Shown here: positions 1-8,657 of the stretch, one piece after another | Position numbering within the stretch: the stretch's first letter is position 1 | Layout of the letters: the number at the start of each line of letters is the position of its first letter | Position numbers and translations under genes: made by a program | The notes under the pieces: generated by a model | The model's input: only the letters and a program-made list of their open reading frames with translations | Databases searched by the model: none | What the model was told of the DNA's origin: nothing | From: Coxiellaceae bacterium UBA1530 | GTDB taxonomy: Bacteria; Pseudomonadota; Gammaproteobacteria; Coxiellales; Coxiellaceae | NCBI GenBank assembly: GCA_002323325.1 | Contig: DCQA01000048.1 | Location: 1-25,092, forward strand | Direction: 5' to 3' | Length of the DNA: 25,092 nucleotides

Positions 1-533
1 ATGGTGTGTCGAGCGAGTGCTCTTCTTTCTTGTTCAGGTGCTAATTTGATGCGCTGTAAGTCAACAATCTGCTTAGCCAGCTTGAGTAATACAATTCGTG
101 CATCATCAATGATGGCTAGCATCATTTTTCGTAGGTTGTCGATATGCTCAGCGTGATGAGTTGACTTATTAGCATGTAGATTTTCTGCTTCATCGATCTT
201 TTGCACGCCGGATAATAGGTGTGTGACATTGCGATGAAATAGCTCGCTGACAGTTGTCTGATCGGTGGTTCTTTCAGAAACGATAGGAATGATGAGTGCA
301 CCGACAATAGTATGGGTATCGCTATTCATGGTGAGTAAAAGATCGGCAATGGCTAAACCTAGCTGGGCGGTAGGATGATCAGTGGGTGTAATGGTATTGT
401 GGCTATCGATGAACTGACATGCTTTGGTCAATAAGTTGTGGTTAAGAGCAGGGTGCTCCTGGATGGTCAGTGATAACCAATCATGGATGTCAGTTGACTG
501 AAAAGAGCGATTAAGTCTTTTGAGGTCCGTCAT
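1..533 (-). CDS. relA: RelA, (p)ppGpp synthetase, N-terminal part (runs off left edge)
   Basis: Reading the minus strand from the ATG at 533 gives 177 codons open to the window edge. RelA makes (p)ppGpp from GTP or GDP plus ATP on ribosomes carrying uncharged tRNA. Only the N-terminal pseudo-hydrolase half is visible. It holds the helical signature NLRKMMLAIIDDARIVLLKL (about residues 137-156), followed by AKQIVDLQ, which is characteristic of RelA/SpoT proteins. The His-Asp pair of an active hydrolase is missing: the equivalent stretch reads LIIPIV at about residue 83, as in monofunctional gammaproteobacterial RelA. The ATG lies 3 nt after the rlmD stop, and an AGGA in the rlmD end gives an RBS at about 8 nt, so it is probably cotranscribed with rlmD. 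The synthetase, TGS and ACT domains lie outside the window. This ORF has no stop in the window, so simple ORF listings can miss it. Confidence 0.9.
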   Translation of the reverse strand, partial: MTDLKRLNRSFQSTDIHDWLSLTIQEHPALNHNLLTKACQFIDSHNTITPTDHPTAQLGLAIADLLLTMNSDTHTIVGALIIPIVSERTTDQTTVSELFHRNVTHLLSGVQKIDEAENLHANKSTHHAEHIDNLRKMMLAIIDDARIVLLKLAKQIVDLQRIKLAPEQERRALARHT

Positions 534-536
534 CTT

Positions 537-1853
537 TTAGTTCCTATCAAACACTGCCATGGCTTCTGTGTGTTGTGTGTGGGGGAACATATCCATCATT
601 CCCGCTTTGGATAAACGATAGTTTAATGAATTTAATGTGGCTGTGTCACGCGCTAATGTTGCAGGGTTACATGAGATGTAGACAATTTTGGAAGGCTGCC
701 AGGTGGATAGGAAAGGTAGGATCTCTTTTGCGCCAGCGCGTGGTGGGTCCAATAAGACTTTGTCATAGTGCTGTTGTATCCATGCGCTGTCAGTATCGGG
801 TTCGAATAAGTTAGCTGTGAAAAAGCGTGTATTCGTCAGCCCGTTTTGATCCGCATTCAAAGCAGCTTGTTGAACAGCGGTGTTATCACCTTCTATCCCA
901 ATAACTTGTTGACATTGTGTGGCCATGGGTAAACTAAAATTACCAATACCACAGAAAAGATCTAAAACATGATCTGTCGGAGAGAGTTCAAGATGATAGA
1001 GGGCTTGCGTGATCATGGCGCGATTCATACTGGGGTTAACTTGAATGAACTGACTCGGATGGAAATCAAAAGTGAGGTCAAATTCAGGTAGGGTGTATTG
1101 CATCAATGGTGAGGTCTCAGAAGGGTGGTGAAGGTGTATGCTATCGGGTCCTTTAGGCTGACAATACAAACGATAATGATGACGTTGTGCAAGATCAGTC
1201 AGCTGATCGAGATCTTTTACTGAGAGTGGCTCGAGATGTCTAATAATCAGTGCAGTGGCGCTATCTCCTACGGCAATTTCTATCTGGGGAATACTGCTGC
1301 GGGCTTCGAGTTGGTATAAACAGTCGCTGATGTCGGATAATTGTTTACCAACGCTGGGGTGGAGTATCTGACAGGTTTCAAGATTGGCGACAAATCGACC
1401 ATCACGTTCTCTAAAGCCGACCAAGACTTTGTTTTTTTTGGCGACGTAGCGAATACTAAGACGCGCTTTATGGCGATATCCCCACGTGGACTTGGTGAGT
1501 GGCGCAAGCCATTGCGTGGGTTCTGCTTGACCTTGGTGTTTAAGAAGTTCTGCAAGACTATTGTGCTTGTGCTGTATTTGAGCCTGGTGTTGCATGTGTT
1601 GTAGGCTGCAACCACCGCATATGCCATAGTGTTGGCAGTCGGGTTGAACACGATCAGGAGATGCGCTCAAGACCTCTACGGTGTTGCCTTCATCAAAACT
1701 GCCACGTCGACGCGTATGAGTAAACGTGACACGCTCGCCAGGTAAGGCGTCTCTGACGAAGGTGGTTTTGCCATCAATGTGCGTGATGCCTCGTGCTTCG
1801 TGGCTCAAGCGTTCAATGCTAGCGGTGATGGTTGGGCGAGGTGATCGGCTCAT
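537..1853 (-). CDS. rlmD: 23S rRNA (uracil(1939)-C5)-methyltransferase RlmD
   Basis: The protein has 438 residues, the usual length for RlmD (formerly RumA), which transfers a methyl group from SAM to U1939 of 23S rRNA. An N-terminal TRAM-like RNA-binding segment (about 1-65) is followed by the 4Fe-4S cysteines C73, C79 and C82, with a fourth expected at CQIL (about 160). The C-terminal methyltransferase domain shows the SAM motif LDLFCGIGNFSLP, the LLDPPRAG motif and the nucleophile motif SCNPATLARD. The rlmD-relA order on one strand matches E. coli and separates it from RlmC or TrmA homologues. An AGGT precedes the ATG. The 5' end faces the fimV-like operon across about 110 bp, which must hold divergent promoters. 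Confidence 0.95.
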   Translation of the reverse strand: MSRSPRPTITASIERLSHEARGITHIDGKTTFVRDALPGERVTFTHTRRRGSFDEGNTVEVLSASPDRVQPDCQHYGICGGCSLQHMQHQAQIQHKHNSLAELLKHQGQAEPTQWLAPLTKSTWGYRHKARLSIRYVAKKNKVLVGFRERDGRFVANLETCQILHPSVGKQLSDISDCLYQLEARSSIPQIEIAVGDSATALIIRHLEPLSVKDLDQLTDLAQRHHYRLYCQPKGPDSIHLHHPSETSPLMQYTLPEFDLTFDFHPSQFIQVNPSMNRAMITQALYHLELSPTDHVLDLFCGIGNFSLPMATQCQQVIGIEGDNTAVQQAALNADQNGLTNTRFFTANLFEPDTDSAWIQQHYDKVLLDPPRAGAKEILPFLSTWQPSKIVYISCNPATLARDTATLNSLNYRLSKAGMMDMFPHTQHTEAMAVFDRN

Positions 1854-1964
1854 GTTATTACCTATGATTCAAAAACGGCTGTGAATTTTATCGGAAAGAT
1901 GAAGCTTGGTCTAACATTTGTTATATTACGGTCGAATAGAAAATATTAACCCATTAGGATGGTT

Positions 1965-2900
1965 ATGAATAGGACGTTATTATTTGTTTTTACATCACTT
2001 TTTCCATTGTCTATTTCTACGAGTGTTATTGCACAGAGTAGTAATTTTCTAGCGACACCCACCAGCCCCCAGGCTTTTCACTCGGTTGATAGTGAGCCAG
2101 CTTCCAATAATCAGTCGTCTTCACCTTCAACTAGTACGAATGACGATCAAGCACCTGCCAGTGAAGGCTCCCCAACCTCTGATGGAGCATCATCATCGAC
2201 CGATGATGAGGAGCAGATGGCCCGTATCCAAGAGATAGAACAAAAAGCGAAACGTGCTCAACAAACATCAGCACAGTCGGCTACATTTTCCTCTCCCACT
2301 GCAGCATCGCCTGTGACGGCAACACCCACCCAATCCTTGCAAGCTCAAATTGTTCGTCTGGGACAAATGACGACTTCCTCTCAGCAACAAATGAGTGATC
2401 GGATAACGGCTATGTCCAAACAAAATCAATTATTAGAGCAAAAGATCAATGATGTCATAAAAGTTATTCAACCAATGCAAAAAGTGGTGATGCAAATGGA
2501 CGCGAAGCCAGCCACTCAATCAGTACCCCAGCCAGTTTCTGTCACTTCGGATCAAACCGCACGATGGTTTCCGTGGTTAGTGTTACTGAGTGTGCTAGTT
2601 TTATTACTCGTGGTCGCCAATCTGTACACTTTACGCTTGGTTCGACGGCAGCCCTCAACACCCTCTTCGTTAACAAGTTCTCAAGATGAGCTAGAAGAGG
2701 AATATAACTTCATGGCCACTGAGGAAGCAATTCCGGCAAAGCTTGATCTCGTGCGTGCGTACATTGAAATGAATGATTACCAACAAGCTCGAGAGGTTTT
2801 GACCGAGATTCTAGCTTGTAAAAATCCGGAATTCATTGCTCAGGCGGAAGTATTATTAACATCGTTATCATCATTAGAAAAAGAGAAGTCAGATGACTAG
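1965..2900 (+). CDS. fimV: Short FimV-like protein, C-terminal FimV TPR domain, no LysM
   Basis: This is a single-pass envelope protein of about 311 residues. It starts with a signal peptide (cleavage probably after VIA, about residue 23). A long Ser/Thr/Pro/Gln-rich low-complexity region with a coiled-coil-prone stretch (about 125-180) follows, then one membrane helix (WFPWLVLLSVLVLLLVVANL, about 201-220). The cytoplasmic tail ends in KLDLVRAYIEMNDYQQAREV (about 259-278), the hallmark of the FimV C-terminal domain. FimV in Pseudomonas organises polar type IV pili and type II secretion and is much longer, with a periplasmic LysM domain that I cannot find here. Position directly before truA supports the call. 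I chose the ATG at 1965 because AGGA lies 5 nt before it; the in-frame ATG at 1959 overlaps that AGGA. The gene overlaps truA by 8 nt. Confidence 0.75.
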   Translation: MNRTLLFVFTSLFPLSISTSVIAQSSNFLATPTSPQAFHSVDSEPASNNQSSSPSTSTNDDQAPASEGSPTSDGASSSTDDEEQMARIQEIEQKAKRAQQTSAQSATFSSPTAASPVTATPTQSLQAQIVRLGQMTTSSQQQMSDRITAMSKQNQLLEQKINDVIKVIQPMQKVVMQMDAKPATQSVPQPVSVTSDQTARWFPWLVLLSVLVLLLVVANLYTLRLVRRQPSTPSSLTSSQDELEEEYNFMATEEAIPAKLDLVRAYIEMNDYQQAREVLTEILACKNPEFIAQAEVLLTSLSSLEKEKSDD

Positions 2901-3705
2901 AAGACGTTATGCCTTATGTATTCGTTATGATGGTGCTCGTTATCATGGTTGGCAGCGTCAAGATACTCCAGATGATTTGATGACGGTTCAACTGATGGTT
3001 GAAAGGGCCTTAACGCAGGTGGCACATCATCCCGTATTGATTACTTGTGCTGGTCGTACGGATGCTCGTGTCCATGCAACCGGTCAGATAGTCCATTTTG
3101 ATACAGATGTTGATCGAACTGACCATGCTTGGGTCTTTGGAGCGAACAGTAATTTACCGCATGACATTTCTGTACTGTGGGCAAAAGAAGTTCCTCTAGA
3201 CTTCCATGCACGTTTTTCGGCAACCTCCAGGCGTTACCGTTATCTACTCTATAACTACCCGGTGCGCCCAGGTATTTTGAGACATGCTGTGGGTTGGTAT
3301 CACAACTCTTTAGATGACGAAGCCATGCGACAATCAGCAGCTTGTTTGATCGGCGAACATGATTTTAGTTCTTTTCGTGGGGCTGGATGTCAATCCAAAA
3401 GTCCTGTTCGGAAAATGGAAGAGATTAGTATCCGACGTCAGCGCCACATGCTAATCATTGAATTACAAGCTAATGCATTTTTATTACACATGGTACGTAA
3501 TATCGTTGGGGTGTTGGTGCAAGTAGGTGCCGAACGTCAGCCTGTGGAGTGGGTGTCTTCTGTATTGGAGGCTCGCGATCGTAAAGCGGCAGCTCAAACG
3601 ATTGCTCCGCATGGTTTGTATTTGGTAAAAGTTGGGTATCCAGACGCATTTGAATTACCAGATGCCCCTATCGGTCCCTTCTTTTTACCAGAGCTTTTGG
3701 TATGA
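2893..3705 (+). CDS. truA: tRNA pseudouridine(38-40) synthase TruA
   Basis: The 270-residue protein has the normal TruA length. It isomerises U38, U39 and U40 in the tRNA anticodon arm. The N-terminus shows YDGARYHGWQRQ, and the catalytic aspartate is D57 in GRTDARVHATGQIVHF. Further family landmarks are RRYRYLLYN, HDFSSFRGAGCQSKSP and NAFLLHMVRNIVG. The ATG lies inside the end of the fimV-like gene (ATGACTAG overlap), implying translational coupling. A gap of about 40 bp follows before accD; in Pseudomonas trpF occupies this position, and here it is absent. Confidence 0.95.
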   Translation: MTRRRYALCIRYDGARYHGWQRQDTPDDLMTVQLMVERALTQVAHHPVLITCAGRTDARVHATGQIVHFDTDVDRTDHAWVFGANSNLPHDISVLWAKEVPLDFHARFSATSRRYRYLLYNYPVRPGILRHAVGWYHNSLDDEAMRQSAACLIGEHDFSSFRGAGCQSKSPVRKMEEISIRRQRHMLIIELQANAFLLHMVRNIVGVLVQVGAERQPVEWVSSVLEARDRKAAAQTIAPHGLYLVKVGYPDAFELPDAPIGPFFLPELLV

Positions 3706-3747
3706 TCAGTAGTTTTAACAATTCAGCTTTATCATGAGGGGTTGCCA

Positions 3748-4644
3748 GTGAGTTGGTTTACAAGAATTTTACCTAAAATTTCCACGGTTAAAACGAAGGG
3801 TGTGCCCGAGGGTGTCTGGTCAAAGTGTACATCGTGTTTGTCCATGTTGTATGTCTCTGATCTAGACAAAAACCAGCATGTGTGTCCAAAGTGTTCTCAC
3901 CATGTTCGAATAGGCGCGCGCAAGCGCTTGGGCTATTTTATGGACGCAGGCGCCGTAGAGTTAGCCAAGCATATTCAAGCAGTGGATCATTTGAAGTTTA
4001 AAGATACTAAAAAATACCGTGATCGTTTGACAGCGGCGAAAAGATCTTCTCAAGAAGATGAAGCACTCGTAGTGATGGAGGGGAAAGTGCAGGGTATTCC
4101 ACTGGTAGCTTGCGCGTTTGATTTTGGTTTTATTGGCGGCACCATGAGTAGTGCTGTGGGAGATCGTTTTGTGATTGCCGCACAAGCTGCGATGCAAGCC
4201 AAGGTTCCATTGGTATGCTTTGCAACGAGTGGTGGTGCGCGTATGCAAGAGGGTGTTTTTTCATTATTCCAAATGGCAAAAACCTCAGCGGTACTTGCAA
4301 AGCTATCTGAAGCCTCACTGCCCTTTATTTCAGTACTATGTGACCCTACCATGGGTGGTGTTTCTGCTAGTTTGGCAACTCTGGGAGATGTCATTATTGC
4401 GGAACCTAAAGCTCTCATTGGTTTTTCTGGCCCGCGCGTCATTCAGCAAACCATTCGCGAAGAATTACCAGAGGGGTTTCAGCGCAGTGAATTCCTGTTA
4501 TCTCATGGTGCTGTTGATATGATTGTTGATCGTCGTCATATGCGGACACGAATAGCTGGACTGTTGGCTGCTTTTTTACATTTACCAGCACCCGATATCA
4601 ACCCGACTAATAACCGTATGCTGGATTTATTGGCTGCTGAGTAG
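3748..4644 (+). CDS. accD: Acetyl-CoA carboxylase, carboxyltransferase subunit beta AccD
   Basis: AccD pairs with AccA to move the carboxyl group from biotin to acetyl-CoA, giving malonyl-CoA for fatty acid synthesis. With a GTG start at 3748 the protein begins MSWFTRILPKI, matching the family's usual MSWF start, and the zinc-ribbon cysteines fall at 27, 30, 46 and 49. GAGGGG lies 7 nt before this GTG, so I prefer it to the in-frame TTG at 3742. The carboxyltransferase core carries GFIGGTMSSAVGDRF, CFATSGGARMQEG, DPTMGGVSASLATLGD and GFSGPRVIQQTIR. About 298 residues is normal. It sits 8 nt before folC in the operon. Confidence 0.95.
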   Translation: MSWFTRILPKISTVKTKGVPEGVWSKCTSCLSMLYVSDLDKNQHVCPKCSHHVRIGARKRLGYFMDAGAVELAKHIQAVDHLKFKDTKKYRDRLTAAKRSSQEDEALVVMEGKVQGIPLVACAFDFGFIGGTMSSAVGDRFVIAAQAAMQAKVPLVCFATSGGARMQEGVFSLFQMAKTSAVLAKLSEASLPFISVLCDPTMGGVSASLATLGDVIIAEPKALIGFSGPRVIQQTIREELPEGFQRSEFLLSHGAVDMIVDRRHMRTRIAGLLAAFLHLPAPDINPTNNRMLDLLAAE

Positions 4645-4652
4645 ACACCATC

Positions 4653-5960
4653 GTGAATACCTTACAGTCATGGTCCGATTATATCATGCAGTTGCATGAT
4701 AAGCGCATTGATCTCTCTTTAGATCGTATTCTACCTGTGGCTCATCAAATGGATGTATTAGCCTTCCAGTGCCCTGTGATTACAGTAGCAGGCACCAATG
4801 GTAAGGGTTCGTGTATCACAACACTCGAGTCAATTTACTCGACAGCTGGTTACCGAGTAGGGTGTTATACGTCACCTGAGCTTACCCACTTCTGCGAGCG
4901 TATTCGTCTTAGTCAGCAGATGGTTGATGAGTCAAAACTACTACAGGCTTTTGAGCAGGTTGAGACTTCTCGTGGTGAGATAACGCTGAGTTTTTTTGAG
5001 TTTACTACATTAGCCGCATTGTTGATTTTTAAGCATGCATCCTTGGATATTTTGCTGTTAGAGGTCGGTTTAGGGGGGCGATTAGATACGGTCAATATCA
5101 TTGATGCCACTGTTGCGGTAATCACCTCGATTGGCTTGGACCACACTGAGTTCTTAGGTCATGATCGGTATACGATTGCGCGTGAAAAATCCGGTATTAT
5201 GCGCCAAGATCGACCTGTCATTTGTGGTGATCAAGACCCTCCAGAGTCTATTCAAGAAGTAGCCAATAAAACCGGTGCTCATTTGCTGCAAATCCATAAG
5301 CAATTTAACTACCTAGTTAATCATTCAAAGAAAACCTGGACTTGGTCTTCTTCTAATAAGGAGTATGATAATTTACCTGTTCCATCTGTGCGATGTGATA
5401 ATGCGGCTTGTGCGATACAGGCCATTGAGTCTTTGCAGTCAAGGCTACCGGTGACCTATCCATCTATTATTTCTGGTTTGCGATCTGTGTCTCTACCGGG
5501 CCGATTCGAGCAACAGTTCTTCAAGCAGGTGCCGGTTATTCTGGATGTGGCGCATAACCCTGATGCAGTACGCGCCTTGCTGGATAACGTAAAAGGCCTA
5601 GCTCAGTTTGATCAAATACGCGCAGTCTTTACTTGTGCTGCTAATAAAGCTATTGCTGGCATGGTAACGTCATTCAAATCTTATGTGACGCATTGGTATA
5701 TTGCGCCACTATTTCCAGATTATTTGCCTGGACGTCACATGATCAGTACTTCAATTGAAAAAATAACCAGTGTGTTTGATCAATTGCATTGCCAATATAC
5801 TTGTTCTGATTCAGTTGAAATGGCTTTTAAACTCGCTCACAATGATTGTCAGTTACAGCAAGATCAGCTTGTGTTGGTCTTTGGTTCATTTAAAACCGTT
5901 GCTGCAGTAAAACGTGCAGTCAGTTTTGATAAGGATGATAAAATATGCCTTCTGTCATGA
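4653..5960 (+). CDS. folC: Folylpolyglutamate synthase / dihydrofolate synthase FolC
   Basis: This is a Mur-ligase-fold ATP-dependent enzyme that adds glutamate to dihydropteroate and to folates. The P-loop VAGTNGKGS lies near residues 45-53. Other landmarks are the GCYTSPELTHFCERI segment, LLEVGLGGRLDTVN, SIGLDHTEFLG, REKSGIMR, LPGRFEQ and DVAHNPDAV. The length of 435 residues is normal. The GTG at 4653 keeps the conserved N-terminal helix (LQSWSDYIMQLHDKRIDLSL); a later ATG at 4686 would remove it. The RBS is weak, which fits coupling to accD 8 nt upstream. The 3' end overlaps the next gene by 16 nt. Confidence 0.94.
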   Translation: MNTLQSWSDYIMQLHDKRIDLSLDRILPVAHQMDVLAFQCPVITVAGTNGKGSCITTLESIYSTAGYRVGCYTSPELTHFCERIRLSQQMVDESKLLQAFEQVETSRGEITLSFFEFTTLAALLIFKHASLDILLLEVGLGGRLDTVNIIDATVAVITSIGLDHTEFLGHDRYTIAREKSGIMRQDRPVICGDQDPPESIQEVANKTGAHLLQIHKQFNYLVNHSKKTWTWSSSNKEYDNLPVPSVRCDNAACAIQAIESLQSRLPVTYPSIISGLRSVSLPGRFEQQFFKQVPVILDVAHNPDAVRALLDNVKGLAQFDQIRAVFTCAANKAIAGMVTSFKSYVTHWYIAPLFPDYLPGRHMISTSIEKITSVFDQLHCQYTCSDSVEMAFKLAHNDCQLQQDQLVLVFGSFKTVAAVKRAVSFDKDDKICLLS

Positions 5961-6496
5961 TGCAACGCCTATTGGGTGCGGTCAGTGTCATTGTCATTGT
6001 TTCAGTAGCAGCCCCTTTTGTCTGGCGTGCTTCAGATTCTGGCTTGCCTCCCGAGCCGCTTGTCATTCAGTGGCCAAAGTCTGTCAGTGGTCATAAGGAG
6101 AAACAAGATGCAGTGTCTGTCAAAGATATCATCATTCAATCCACTACAGACGCATCTGTTGTTGAAAATACTAAGTCTGCACCAGTGATCACAGAAGGTG
6201 GTGGGTTGGTTCATTCTACACAGCCTAAAAAAGATCAAAGCGCTTCGCCAGCATGGATTATCCAGCTGGCGACATTTAAACAATTAGCGAATGCTAAGCG
6301 TTTAGTGTCTAAATTACAGTCCAAGGGGTATGCAGCTTATTTTCGACAAGAGGATTTGGCTAAAGGTGGTCAATTAGTCCGTGTTTATGTAGGACCTATT
6401 CAACACCGTGAAGATGGCAATCAGTTGCTTAGTCAGCTACTCACTGAGAACGGTTTGCGTGGGATTATTATGCGAGATAAAAAAGGACAGGGATAA
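5945..6496 (+). CDS. SPOR-domain membrane protein, DedD-like
   Basis: The 183-residue protein has a short cytoplasmic start, one membrane helix (about residues 9-26, rich in Val and Ala), a periplasmic linker and a C-terminal SPOR domain (about 100-178; WIIQLATFKQLANAKRLVSK and GQLVRVYVGPI). SPOR domains bind denuded septal peptidoglycan. The place between folC and cvpA is that of DedD in E. coli and Pseudomonas, so a role at the division septum is likely. AAGGA about 9 nt before the ATG at 5945 supports this start inside the folC end. The stop shares one base with the cvpA start. Overall sequence outside the SPOR domain is not diagnostic, so the DedD name rests on position. Confidence 0.85.
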   Translation: MPSVMMQRLLGAVSVIVIVSVAAPFVWRASDSGLPPEPLVIQWPKSVSGHKEKQDAVSVKDIIIQSTTDASVVENTKSAPVITEGGGLVHSTQPKKDQSASPAWIIQLATFKQLANAKRLVSKLQSKGYAAYFRQEDLAKGGQLVRVYVGPIQHREDGNQLLSQLLTENGLRGIIMRDKKGQG

Positions 6497-7083
6497 TGGA
6501 TACAGTAACTACCTTTCACTCAACATGGTTTGACGCGGTGCTGTTAGGCGTCATTGCTTTATCAATCATCGTGAGTTTTTTTCGTGGTTTTTTAAGTGAG
6601 GTGATTTCTTTTTGTAGCTGGGTTCTAGCATTTTTCATAGCACTAAAGTTTTCTTCAATGTTAGCGCATGGCGTATTTTCCTGGATTCAGTCAGCAGTCG
6701 GTGCATATGTTCTATCATTTGTAACTATCGTGGCGCTGGTGTTACTCGTTGGTTGGGTAACGACCAAGCTGCTGAAAGGCATTGCGACGTTGACCGGTCT
6801 TGGGATTTTCGATAGGGCTTTAGGTGTGGTGTTTGGTTTTTTTCGTGGCGTATTAGTCACAACATTAATGGTGATGTTGGTGAGTGTTACCACATTCGCG
6901 CGCACAGAGTGGTTTACTGATTCAGCAATGAAGGTTGCATTAAAAAAACCCGAGCAATGGATTCAGCGATTTATTCCCGATGATGTGGTCGACGTTTCGC
7001 AGTGGGCCGATCACAGAAATAGAACGCTCGACGATAGGCCTTTAAATCACCGTCTAATAACAGAACCAACAGAGTCAGCATAA
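6496..7083 (+). CDS. cvpA: CvpA family inner-membrane protein
   Basis: The 195-residue protein begins with the family pattern FDAVLLGVIALSIIVSFFRG, followed by LSEVISFCSWVLAF. I see four hydrophobic helices in the first 140 residues and a hydrophilic C-terminal tail. CvpA is named for colicin V production in E. coli and influences envelope stability; its mechanism is unsettled. It is linked to purF in E. coli and many gammaproteobacteria, as here. It overlaps both neighbours by one base (TAATG junctions), so it is translated as part of the operon. Confidence 0.9.
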   Translation: MDTVTTFHSTWFDAVLLGVIALSIIVSFFRGFLSEVISFCSWVLAFFIALKFSSMLAHGVFSWIQSAVGAYVLSFVTIVALVLLVGWVTTKLLKGIATLTGLGIFDRALGVVFGFFRGVLVTTLMVMLVSVTTFARTEWFTDSAMKVALKKPEQWIQRFIPDDVVDVSQWADHRNRTLDDRPLNHRLITEPTESA

Positions 7084-8618
7084 TGTGTGGTGTGATTGGC
7101 ATATTAGCGCAAACCCGTGTCAATCAGATGTTATATGATGCTTTAACCATAGTGCAGCATCGTGGGCAAGATGCTGCAGGCATCATGACCTGTGATCAGC
7201 ATCGGATGTATTTACGTAAATCCAATGGTCTTGTTCGTGATGCGATACGCGAGAAGCACATGTTAGCCTTAAAAGGTAATATGGGTATCGGGCATGTGCG
7301 TTATCCAACCGCGGGCACTGACAGTGTTTCTGAGGCCCAGCCTTTTTACGTTAACTCACCTTTTGGTTTAGGTGTGGTACACAACGGTAATTTGACGAAT
7401 ACTCAGGCGCTCACAAAAGAATTATCTGAGACCGATCATCGTCATTTGAATACCTGCTCAGACTCAGAAGTGATGTTAAATGTTTTGGCATATGAACTGC
7501 AGCAAACCAGTCAATCGTGCTTTAATCCTCAACAGTTGTTTATGGCGATGCGCATGGTCTATGCACGATTAGAGGGTGCTTTTTCCGCTGTGGCGATGAT
7601 CAATGGGCGTGGTCTAATTGCCTTTCGTGACGCTCAAGGAATTCGTCCCCTGGTGTATGGCCAACGACAAACGGTCACTGGACCTGAGTATATGGTTGCT
7701 TCAGAGACAATTGCATTGAATGTTTTAGGCTTTGATTATGTCGATGATATTAAACCCGGTGAAGTGATTTTTTTTGCTATAAATGGCCAGGTTATTCGTC
7801 AAAGTTGTGCCGCGATGGTATCTGATCACCCATGTTTATTTGAGTATATCTATTTAGCACGTCCTGATTCGGTCATGCATCGTATTTCTGTGTATCGTGC
7901 GCGCCAAAATATGGGCGTGGCGCTCGCAAAGAAAATACAGCAATTAAACTTGCACGAACAGATTGATACTGTTATTCCTGTGCCTGATACATCGAGAAGT
8001 GCAGCATTATCGCTAGCGCAACACTTAGGGTTGGAGTATTCAGAGGGGTTCGTCAAGAACCGCTACATTGGTCGGACCTTTATCATGCCTGAGCAGACTG
8101 AACGGAGGAATAATGTGCGTCTTAAGCTTAATGCCATGCGCGAGGAGTTTGAGGGGCGTTCTGTATTGTTGGTGGATGACTCTATTGTTCGTGGAACAAC
8201 CTCTCGTGAGATTGTGCAAATGGCGCGAGATGTTGGCGCAAAAAAAGTATTTTTTGCGTCAGCAGCGCCACCGATTCGTCATCCAAATGTGTACGGTATT
8301 GATATGCCCTCTGCTCGAGATCTCATTGCATATGAACGCACGACTGACGAAGTGGCGTCACTTATCGGTGCGGACTGGTTGGTCTATCAAGACCTGCAGG
8401 ATGTGGTTAATGCTGTCAATGAGGCGGCCAAGTCTCCAACAGACCAGGTGAAGCGGTTTGAAGATGCTGTTTTTACAGGGGATTATTTAACGAGCAGTGT
8501 GGGCTTAGAGTATCTCTCACAGCTATCGCATCTCCGTAGTCAGAAAACGTCTGGCAGTGATCATGATAGGTTAGCCTCGGTATATTCTGGAGATGATGAC
8601 GTACGGATTCAAGATTGA
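7083..8618 (+). CDS. purF: Amidophosphoribosyltransferase PurF
   Basis: This is the first enzyme of de novo purine synthesis, turning PRPP and glutamine into phosphoribosylamine. The N-terminal Ntn glutaminase nucleophile is Cys2 in MCGVIG, exposed after Met removal. Other landmarks are QHRGQDAAGI, GHVRYPTAG, VHNGNLTN and the PRPP-binding loop LLVDDSIVRGTTSREIV. The length of 511 residues matches the E. coli type (about 505). The ATG overlaps the cvpA stop, ending the tightly packed operon. In many bacteria this region is under PurR; I did not identify a clear PurR operator, and the lack of an intergenic gap means any control is upstream. Confidence 0.96.
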   Translation: MCGVIGILAQTRVNQMLYDALTIVQHRGQDAAGIMTCDQHRMYLRKSNGLVRDAIREKHMLALKGNMGIGHVRYPTAGTDSVSEAQPFYVNSPFGLGVVHNGNLTNTQALTKELSETDHRHLNTCSDSEVMLNVLAYELQQTSQSCFNPQQLFMAMRMVYARLEGAFSAVAMINGRGLIAFRDAQGIRPLVYGQRQTVTGPEYMVASETIALNVLGFDYVDDIKPGEVIFFAINGQVIRQSCAAMVSDHPCLFEYIYLARPDSVMHRISVYRARQNMGVALAKKIQQLNLHEQIDTVIPVPDTSRSAALSLAQHLGLEYSEGFVKNRYIGRTFIMPEQTERRNNVRLKLNAMREEFEGRSVLLVDDSIVRGTTSREIVQMARDVGAKKVFFASAAPPIRHPNVYGIDMPSARDLIAYERTTDEVASLIGADWLVYQDLQDVVNAVNEAAKSPTDQVKRFEDAVFTGDYLTSSVGLEYLSQLSHLRSQKTSGSDHDRLASVYSGDDDVRIQD

Positions 8619-8657
8619 TATGCTGCGCTTCTAAAAGCTAATATTGAGACCTCCATA

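Noticed and set aside
122..307. 61-codon minus-strand frame
   Set aside because: It lies in another frame within the relA reading frame, which is clearly the coding one.
575..1651. Several frames of 79-123 codons on both strands inside the rlmD region
   Set aside because: They overlap the well-supported rlmD frame, lack RBS and carry no recognisable protein features.
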